Assembly (NCBI RefSeq): GCF_003719305.1
Contig: NZ_RARC01000039.1
Coordinates: 1-62,191, forward strand
Origin: Mycolicibacterium stellerae
GTDB lineage: Bacteria > Actinomycetota > Actinomycetes > Mycobacteriales > Mycobacteriaceae
Direction of reading: 5' to 3'
Length of the DNA: 62,191 nt
Of this stretch, positions 56,233 through 62,191 are shown piece after piece (position 1 is the first letter of the stretch; every line of letters begins with the position of its first letter). Both the position numbers and the translations under genes were made by a program. Under the pieces are notes generated by a model. That model was not told the origin of the DNA, searched no databases, and was given only the letters and a program-made list of their open reading frames with translations.

Positions 56233-57338
56233 GCCAACCGGTCGGCGATCGTCGACTCCGCCAGCTGCGACAGACCCTCGCGGATGTGGCGCGCCCACAT
56301 CGATCCGATGCCTTCGACGGACTGCAGATCGTTCGCGCTGGCGGCCAGCAGCCCCTGCAGTGACCCGAACGACCGCACCAACAGGTCGACGTGGGCGAAC
56401 TGCAGACGGGGAATTCCTGCCATCGCCCGGTACCCGCGCGAACTCATTGCAGAATCCTGTGCCTCAGCGGTTGACGGGTAGCCGAAAACCCTTGCCAGCG
56501 TGGTGAAGTCGAGCAGTTCGGTATCCGAAAGCCCGTCGAGTTCCTCGAGCGTCGCAGTCACCTGCGATGCGGTCGGCGGGTCAGGGTTGGCGTGGTAGTC
56601 GCGCACGATCAGCTCGCGGGCGTTGTCGTTGTCGCCGACCAACTCCTCCAGCTGGAGTTTCAGCTGGCGGCCGTCGGTGCCGAGTTCGACGACATCGGAG
56701 TCGATTTCGAGGCTGATCCGGCGGACCATCTCCAGCCGCTGCGCCACCGTCATCACGTCGCGCAGCGTGACGAAGTCCTCGATCTCTGCGGTCGACAGCT
56801 GCCTGCTCACCTCGTCCAACCGGGACTTGTACCGTTCCAGCGTGTCGATGGTCTGGTTGGCGCGCGACAGGATGGTCGCCGAGTCGGGCACCACGTGCCG
56901 CTCGCCCGCCACGTAGACGGTCACGATGCTCATCGAATGGCTGACCGACACAACGGGATATCCGGTCTGGACCGCGGTGCGCTCAGCCGACCTGTGCCGG
57001 GTACCCGACTCATCGGTGGGAATCGACGGGTCGGGCACAAGCTGAACGTTGGCCCGCAGGATGCGGTTGCCGTCGCTGGACAGCACCACGGCGCCGTCCA
57101 TCTTGGACAGCTCGCGAAGCCGGGTCGGCGCGTATGCGACGTCAAGGGAGAAGCCGCCGTCGCAGATCGACTCGACGCTGTCGTCGTAGCCGAGGACGAT
57201 CAGCGCGCCGGTCCGGCCACGCAGGATGCGCTCCAGACCGTCGCGCAACGCGGTCCCCGGAGCTAGCCTGCCGATCGTCTCCCTCAGGGTGGGACGGACC
57301 AGCTGCACCACGTTACGGCGGCTGGACTTCACGGCCAT
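56229..57338 (-). CDS. disA: DNA-integrity scanning diadenylate cyclase DisA
   Basis: 369 codons from ATG 57338. DAC domain (~1-150) with the active-site DGAVVLSSDG and RHR (GTRHRSAERTAV) motifs, a helical linker, and a C-terminal HhH DNA-binding domain (VEGIGSMWARHIREGL). It makes cyclic di-AMP and pauses at DNA branches. It overlaps radA by 10 bp; RadA is known to bind and restrain DisA in other bacteria, so coupled expression makes sense. Confidence 0.95.
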   Translation of the reverse strand: MAVKSSRRNVVQLVRPTLRETIGRLAPGTALRDGLERILRGRTGALIVLGYDDSVESICDGGFSLDVAYAPTRLRELSKMDGAVVLSSDGNRILRANVQLVPDPSIPTDESGTRHRSAERTAVQTGYPVVSVSHSMSIVTVYVAGERHVVPDSATILSRANQTIDTLERYKSRLDEVSRQLSTAEIEDFVTLRDVMTVAQRLEMVRRISLEIDSDVVELGTDGRQLKLQLEELVGDNDNARELIVRDYHANPDPPTASQVTATLEELDGLSDTELLDFTTLARVFGYPSTAEAQDSAMSSRGYRAMAGIPRLQFAHVDLLVRSFGSLQGLLAASANDLQSVEGIGSMWARHIREGLSQLAESTIADRLA

Positions 57339-58729
57339 GGCCCCTCCTCGGAGCGGCCGGCTTTCACCGAGATCTCCGTCAGCACCTTCATGGCAGCGGT
57401 GATGTTGTCGGCCGCTATCGCCCGTAAGCCTATCGGCACCGTTTTCACTCCGGGCGGAACTACCGCACAAGTGAATCCGAGCCGGGCCGCCTCCGCCAGC
57501 CGCCGCTCCATGCCGCTGACCCGCCGCAGATCGCCTGCCAGACCGACCTCTCCGATCGCGATGGCCGTGGTCGGCATCGGAAGGTCGGCGTAAGCGGACG
57601 CGATGGCCAATGCGACGGCCAGGTCCGACGACGGGTCGGTGAGCCGCATCCCGCCCACCGTGGACAGGTAGATGTCGCACTGCGTGACCTTCAGGTGAGC
57701 GCGTTTCTCCAGCACCGCCGCGATCATCGAGGCGCGCGCCGAGTCGATGCCGCTGACCGCCCGACGGGGCGTCGATGTGGTGGGCGCCGCGATCAGGGCT
57801 TGCACCTCTCCGATAAGCGGGCGCTTGCCGTCAAGGGTCACGGTGACCGCGGTGCCAGACACTGGTGCGGGACGCTGATCGAGGAAGAGGCCGGACGGAT
57901 CGGCAACGCACTCGATTCCATTGTCGTGCAACATGAAACAACCGACTTCGTCGGCCGCGCCGAACCGGTTCTTGACGCCGCGCACCATGCGAAGCGCCGA
58001 TGTCTTGTCGCCCTCGAAGTGCAGCACGACATCGACGAGATGCTCAAGCGATCGCGGCCCGGCGATAGCACCGTCCTTGGTGACGTGGCCGACCAGAATG
58101 ATCGCGATGCCGGTGGTCTTCGCCGTCATCGTCAGCGCCGTCGTTACCGCGCGCACCTGGGTGACGCCGCCGGTCACGCCGTCGGCCTCCGTCGTCGACA
58201 TGGTCTGCACCGAATCGACGATCACCAAGGTCGGTTTCACCTCGTCGATGTGGCCGAGCGCGGTCTGCAGGTCAGACTCCGCGGCGAGGAACACCTCGTC
58301 GTGGTTGCAGCCGGTGCGCTCGGCCCTCATCCGGATCTGGCCCGCGGACTCCTCGCCCGACAGATACAGCGCGCGCCGGCCCGCCTCGGCCCACCGGTGG
58401 GCCACCTCGAGGAGCAGGGTCGACTTGCCGACGCCGGGATCGCCTGCCAGAAGCGTCACCGAACCGGGCACGATACCGCCGCCGAGCACGCGATCGAGTT
58501 CGCTGACGCCGGTGTGATGGTGCCGGGTGGCGCCCGGATCGATCGAGCTGATCGGCACGGCAGGCGTCGTCGGTGCCACCGCTCGCCTGGTCGCCGAGCC
58601 GTTGACGGCGGCGAGCACAGCTACTTCGTCGACGGTTCCCCAGGTGCCGCACTCCGGGCAGCGTCCGACCCATTTCGCGGTGACATGGTGGCACTCCGAA
58701 CAGCGGTACTGCGAACGCGCCTTGGCCAC
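57329..58729 (-). CDS. radA: DNA repair protein RadA/Sms
   Basis: 466 codons. Zinc finger C-x2-C-x12-C-x2-C at the N-terminus (CSECHHV, GRCPECGTWG), RecA-like ATPase with GDPGVGKST, the RadA signature KNRFGAADEVG, and a C-terminal Lon-like domain. It is a branch-migration helicase in recombination. The disA start lies within its end. Confidence 0.95.
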   Translation of the reverse strand: MAKARSQYRCSECHHVTAKWVGRCPECGTWGTVDEVAVLAAVNGSATRRAVAPTTPAVPISSIDPGATRHHHTGVSELDRVLGGGIVPGSVTLLAGDPGVGKSTLLLEVAHRWAEAGRRALYLSGEESAGQIRMRAERTGCNHDEVFLAAESDLQTALGHIDEVKPTLVIVDSVQTMSTTEADGVTGGVTQVRAVTTALTMTAKTTGIAIILVGHVTKDGAIAGPRSLEHLVDVVLHFEGDKTSALRMVRGVKNRFGAADEVGCFMLHDNGIECVADPSGLFLDQRPAPVSGTAVTVTLDGKRPLIGEVQALIAAPTTSTPRRAVSGIDSARASMIAAVLEKRAHLKVTQCDIYLSTVGGMRLTDPSSDLAVALAIASAYADLPMPTTAIAIGEVGLAGDLRRVSGMERRLAEAARLGFTCAVVPPGVKTVPIGLRAIAADNITAAMKVLTEISVKAGRSEEGPWP

Positions 58730-58762
58730 GATGTGACGGTATCGGCCTCCGCCGACAGTTCG

Positions 58763-59359
58763 TTAGTGGTGACCGCCCGTGTCGCCGCCCTCTTCGTGGG
58801 ACGCGTCGCCCGCCGAGTCCCGGCGCGGCGCCTCGCCCGCCGAGATCGGAACCGGGACGGTGATCTGGCCGGCCTTCTCGAAGGCGAACGTGAAGTTGTA
58901 GGTCAGCCCGTTGGTGATGGGCTTGTCGATGTCGACCGTGGCTTTCGCCGCGTCGGCGGTCTCGGTCTGCTCGAGGGCGGAGATCTGGCCGTCGGGCTCG
59001 CCGACGATCAGGACGTCCTGGGCGGGCAGCGACGTGTCGCCGGACAGCGAGACGGTGCCGGAGTCGGATGTGATCCCGGTGAGCTTGTCGGCGGTGTCGG
59101 GCGACTCGTTGGAGGCCACGAACAGAAGCTCCACTTCGCTGCCGGGCTCGACGTAGTCGGACTTCTGCGGGGCGCGCAGGTGGACGTTGCGAAGCGTGAT
59201 GTCGCCTGCCGTGGCGGCCGTGCCGTTGACCGCCGCCTGCTGGGTGGCGGTCTGGGCAACCTGCCCGGCGCTACAACCGGAGAGGGTGGCTGCTACGGCC
59301 AGCCCACACGCCCCAAGGGCCACGGTGACGGCAGAACTGCGGAATTTGAAGCAATTCAC
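58763..59359 (-). CDS. lpqE: Lipoprotein LpqE
   Basis: 198 codons. The signal peptide ends in LSGC (C29). The mature part is a beta-rich domain with SDYVEPGSEVEL, and a His/Asp-rich tail (SHEEGGDTGGHH) that could bind metal. It matches M. tuberculosis LpqE (Rv3584). The classical PCuAC Met/His motif is not seen. It is divergent from carD across ~320 bp. Confidence 0.9.
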   Translation of the reverse strand: MNCFKFRSSAVTVALGACGLAVAATLSGCSAGQVAQTATQQAAVNGTAATAGDITLRNVHLRAPQKSDYVEPGSEVELLFVASNESPDTADKLTGITSDSGTVSLSGDTSLPAQDVLIVGEPDGQISALEQTETADAAKATVDIDKPITNGLTYNFTFAFEKAGQITVPVPISAGEAPRRDSAGDASHEEGGDTGGHH

Positions 59360-59679
59360 TCCAATAGCCTCCTGCTCGGCAGGCGCGGCGCCGGTGACGG
59401 CGGTCGCCGGTGACTCAGACCTGTTCGACTATGCACTGTAGTAGGTGGTGGTTGGCGGCGGTAGCGGAGGTGGCGAGGTCGTCGAAAGGGGTTTGCCGCG
59501 GATCATCGACGGGCACGTGGGAGGGGTCGCGGCGGTGTCGCTGACCAGCCGTTGCCATGCACGTATTCCTCAGCGTGTCAACCCCTACTCTTCACCTGGA
59601 GTGCCCCTGACCTGCACCGTTGTGCGGCACGTGTCCCAGCGTCGTGTTAGCATGGAGTATCGAAAGGGGCTCGAAACAG
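59360..59679 (+). promoter_or_regulatory. Divergent lpqE/carD intergenic region
   Basis: A 320-bp gap without a gene. Near its right end, TAGCAT (59648-59653) fits a mycobacterial -10 for carD, and GAAAGGGG (59661-59668) could be the ribosome site 12 bp before the carD ATG. No clear -35 or hairpin is seen. The opposite promoter for lpqE must be close to 59360. Confidence 0.4.
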
Positions 59680-60168
59680 ATGATTTTCAAGGTCGGAGAC
59701 ACCGTTGTCTATCCACACCACGGTGCTGCGTTGATCGAGGCGATCGAAACCCGGACCATCAAAGGCGAGCAAAAAGAATATCTCGTCTTGAAGGTCGCCC
59801 AGGGAGACCTCACAGTGCGAGTCCCAGCCGAGAATGCCGAATATGTCGGCGTGCGCGATGTGGTCGGGCAGGAAGGCCTCGACAAGGTGTTCCAGGTGCT
59901 TCGCGCCCCCCACACCGAGGAGCCGACCAACTGGTCGCGCCGCTACAAGGCCAACCTCGAGAAGCTGGCCTCCGGCGATGTGAACAAGGTTGCCGAGGTC
60001 GTTCGCGACCTGTGGCGCCGCGATCAGGAGCGCGGCCTTTCCGCGGGCGAGAAGCGGATGCTGGCTAAGGCCCGGCAAATCCTGGTCGGCGAGCTTGCGC
60101 TTGCCGAGAACACCGATGACGCCAAGGCCGAAATCATTCTCGACGAGGTACTGGCCGCCGCGTCCTGA
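59680..60168 (+). CDS. carD: RNA polymerase-binding transcription factor CarD
   Basis: 162 codons from ATG 59680 (MIFKVGDTVVYPHHG), the exact length of the mycobacterial protein. N-terminal RNA-polymerase interaction domain (~1-53), C-terminal helical DNA-binding domain with the promoter-bubble Trp85-type residue in TNWSRRYKAN. It stabilises open complexes; essential. It precedes ispD by 3 bp, joining transcription control to isoprenoid synthesis. Confidence 0.96.
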   Translation: MIFKVGDTVVYPHHGAALIEAIETRTIKGEQKEYLVLKVAQGDLTVRVPAENAEYVGVRDVVGQEGLDKVFQVLRAPHTEEPTNWSRRYKANLEKLASGDVNKVAEVVRDLWRRDQERGLSAGEKRMLAKARQILVGELALAENTDDAKAEIILDEVLAAAS

Positions 60169-60171
60169 CGC

Positions 60172-60837
60172 ATGAGCACGGTTGCCGTTGTACCGGCCGC
60201 AGGGTCAGGGGAACGGTTGGCGGCAGGCGCGCCGAAAGCATTCGTGAACCTGGGCGGTCGCCCGATGTTGGAGCATGCCCTCGACGGCCTGCGTAATTCC
60301 GGCGTGGTCGACACCGTGGTGGTCGCCGTGCCACCCAACCGCACAGACCAGGCCAAGCTGGTCTTCGGCGGAGCCGCGGTCATCGTGGCGGGCGGATCCG
60401 ACCGCACGGAGTCCGTCAGGCTTGCGCTTGCGGCAGTCGGTGACGCGGAATTCGTCCTCATCCACGACGCGGCGAGGGCGCTCACCCCGCCCTCGTTGAT
60501 CGTGCGGGTGGTGCAGGCACTCAAGGCCGGTCATCCCGCGGTGGTGCCTGGACTGCCGGTCAGCGACACCATCAAGGCCGTCGACGCCAATGGCGTCGTG
60601 CTCGGCACCCCGGAACGGTCGGGGTTGCGCGCCGTCCAGACCCCGCAGGGATTCCAGACCGAAGTGCTGCGGCGTGCCTACGACCGGGCAGCCGCGGGCG
60701 CGTTCACCGACGACGCCACCGTGGTCGAGGCCACCGGCACACCGGTGCAGGTGGTCGAGGGCGACCCGCTGGCCTTCAAGATCACCACACCGACGGACCT
60801 GCTGCTCGCGCAGGCGCTCTTGGAGCGGGCCACGTGA
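60172..60837 (+). CDS. ispD: 2-C-methyl-D-erythritol 4-phosphate cytidylyltransferase
   Basis: 221 codons. Nucleotidyltransferase start VPAAGSGERLAAGAPKAF, the mid motif HDAARALT, and VQTPQGFQ. It is the third step of the MEP pathway to isoprenoids. The stop overlaps ispF (GTGA), consistent with the usual ispD-ispF pairing. Confidence 0.95.
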   Translation: MSTVAVVPAAGSGERLAAGAPKAFVNLGGRPMLEHALDGLRNSGVVDTVVVAVPPNRTDQAKLVFGGAAVIVAGGSDRTESVRLALAAVGDAEFVLIHDAARALTPPSLIVRVVQALKAGHPAVVPGLPVSDTIKAVDANGVVLGTPERSGLRAVQTPQGFQTEVLRRAYDRAAAGAFTDDATVVEATGTPVQVVEGDPLAFKITTPTDLLLAQALLERAT

Positions 60838-61310
60838 GCATGCCGAGGGTCGGCGTCGGCACCGATGTCCACCCCATCGAGATCGGCAGGCCGTGCTGGC
60901 TGCTGGGACTGCTGTTCGAGGGCGCCGACGGCTGCGCTGGGCACTCAGACGGCGATGTGGCGGCCCACGCGCTGTGCGACGCGCTGCTGAGCGCCGTCGG
61001 CCTCGGCGATATCGGCGAGGTGTTCGGCACCGACGACCCACGATGGGCAGGCGTCAGCGGCGCGGACATGCTGCGCCACGTGCACGGCCTTGTGCGTTCC
61101 GAGGGCTACCGGGTGGGAAACGCGGCGGTGCAGGTGATCGGCAACCGGCCCAAGGTGGGACCGCGGCGGGCGGATGCGCAGCAGGTGCTCTCGGAGCTGT
61201 TGGACGCCCCAGTCTCGGTGTCGGCGACGACCACCGACGGCCTCGGACTGACGGGCCGCGGCGAAGGATTGGCCGCCGTCGCGACCGCGTTGGTGGTTGA
61301 CGCCGATTAG
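60834..61310 (+). CDS. ispF: 2-C-methyl-D-erythritol 2,4-cyclodiphosphate synthase
   Basis: 158 codons from GTG 60834. Zinc ligands D and H in GTDVHPI plus the His in GHSDGDVAAHALCDALL. It cyclises the MEP intermediate. Length standard. It is followed 19 bp later by cysS on the same strand, so the run carD-ispD-ispF-cysS may form one transcript. Confidence 0.95.
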   Translation: MSMPRVGVGTDVHPIEIGRPCWLLGLLFEGADGCAGHSDGDVAAHALCDALLSAVGLGDIGEVFGTDDPRWAGVSGADMLRHVHGLVRSEGYRVGNAAVQVIGNRPKVGPRRADAQQVLSELLDAPVSVSATTTDGLGLTGRGEGLAAVATALVVDAD

Positions 61311-61329
61311 GCCGGTAAGCTGGCCCGTC

Positions 61330-62191
61330 GTGACCGACCTGCGGCTATACGACACGATGACGGGCGCCGTCCGTGACTTCGTGCCGGTGCGCGAAGGCCA
61401 CGTCTCGATCTACCTCTGCGGCGCCACCGTCCAGGGCCTGCCGCACATCGGTCACGTTCGCAGCGGCGTCGCCTTCGACGTGCTCCGCCGCTGGCTGATG
61501 GCCAAGGGCTTCGACGTCGCGTTCATTCGCAACGTCACCGACATCGACGACAAGATCCTCAACAAGGCTGCCGACGCGGGCAGGCCGTGGTGGGAGTGGG
61601 CGGCCACCTACGAGCGGGCGTTCTCGTCCGCCTACGACGCGCTCGGAGTGCTTCCGCCGTCGGCTGAGCCGCGCGCAACGGGCCACATCACTCAGATCAT
61701 CGAGCTGATCGACCGGCTGATCGCCGACGGACACGCGTACACCGGTGGCGGCGACGTCTACTTCGACGTGCTCAGCCTTGGCGACTACGGAAAGCTGTCC
61801 GGGCATCGGATCGACGACGTGCATCAGGGCGAGGGCGTCGCGACTGGTAAGCGCGACGAGCGGGACTTCACGTTGTGGAAGGGCGAGAAGCCCGGTGAGC
61901 CCTCCTGGCCGACGCCGTGGGGCAGGGGCAGGCCCGGCTGGCACACCGAATGCGTCGCGATGTGCGAGGCATACCTTGGCCCCGAATTCGACATTCACGC
62001 AGGCGGAATGGATCTGATCTTCCCGCACCACGAGAACGAGATCGCTCAGGCCGAGGCCGTCGGCGACCGGTTCGCCCGCTTCTGGTTGCACAACGGCTGG
62101 GTGACCATGGGCGGCGAGAAGATGAGCAAGTCGCTTGGCAATGTGCTGGCCATACCCGCTGTGCTGCAACGGGTTCGGCCGGCCGAGCTGC
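61330..62191 (+). CDS. cysS: Cysteinyl-tRNA synthetase, 3'-truncated by the window end
   Basis: 287 full codons from GTG 61330, no stop before the window ends. Zinc Cys30 in LCGATVQG, class I HIGH at 39-42 (GLPHIGH), and KMSKS at 264-268. About 60% of the ~470-residue enzyme is present; only the C-terminal part with the anticodon-binding end is missing. It charges tRNA-Cys. Matches M. tuberculosis cysS (Rv3580c). Confidence 0.95.
   Translation, partial: MTDLRLYDTMTGAVRDFVPVREGHVSIYLCGATVQGLPHIGHVRSGVAFDVLRRWLMAKGFDVAFIRNVTDIDDKILNKAADAGRPWWEWAATYERAFSSAYDALGVLPPSAEPRATGHITQIIELIDRLIADGHAYTGGGDVYFDVLSLGDYGKLSGHRIDDVHQGEGVATGKRDERDFTLWKGEKPGEPSWPTPWGRGRPGWHTECVAMCEAYLGPEFDIHAGGMDLIFPHHENEIAQAEAVGDRFARFWLHNGWVTMGGEKMSKSLGNVLAIPAVLQRVRPAEL

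Overview
The window is high-GC actinobacterial DNA. Its backbone gene order matches the region around Rv3634c to Rv3580c of Mycobacterium tuberculosis, so it most likely comes from a (probably fast-growing) Mycobacterium/Mycolicibacterium. Anchors, in order, are galE1, the ppgS region, ppa, dacB, tilS, hpt, lpqG, ephA, ftsH, folE-folP-folB-folK, panC-panD-coaX, lysS, lsr2, clpC1, lpqF, mhuD, mutY, canB, disA, radA, lpqE, carD, ispD, ispF and a 3'-truncated cysS. Function calls rest on reading the sequence and on remembered families; no search was run.

Layout. 1-115 is a purine-only stretch that looks like a contig-edge artefact. 116-1572 holds two ESX-neighbourhood type hypothetical genes, followed by galE1. 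2581-7433 is an accessory island of polymorphic toxins on the minus strand: a WXG100 pair, a frameshifted CpnT-like toxin, a candidate immunity gene, an orphan colicin-D-type immunity gene with a scrap of toxin 5' end, and a second intact toxin with a colicin-D-like tip and its own immunity gene. The two toxins share an almost identical ~0.9 kb N-terminal region. 7478-15025 is one tightly coupled minus-strand run: a Pls/epsilon-polylysine-type single-module NRPS, an M1 metallopeptidase, a flippase-like protein, the GT2 enzyme PpgS and its DUF2304 partner.

15173-31249 mixes conserved mycobacterial genes with accessory metabolism: a serine esterase, an OHCU decarboxylase-like protein, a molybdopterin oxidoreductase, and an ephA / Zn-alcohol dehydrogenase / carboxylic acid reductase cluster. 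From memory, the places where M. tuberculosis carries espACD (between ephA and ftsH) and esxV/esxW-PPE65 (near lpqG) lack those genes here. 31398-41329 is a long co-directional folate/pantothenate block (ftsH to coaX), with many start codons overlapping the preceding stop. A D-serine-dehydratase-like gene then lies divergent to lysS. lsr2 and clpC1 each end in a strong intrinsic-type hairpin.

47505-49160 is a cobalamin-riboswitch-controlled operon: CbtB, CbtA and an atypical histidine phosphatase. 49162-59359 carries lpqF, mhuD, a hydrolase, a GlxA-type regulator with a symmetric divergent promoter, mutY, canB, disA-radA and lpqE. The window ends in carD-ispD-ispF-cysS, which joins the CarD transcription factor to isoprenoid and cysteinyl-tRNA synthesis.
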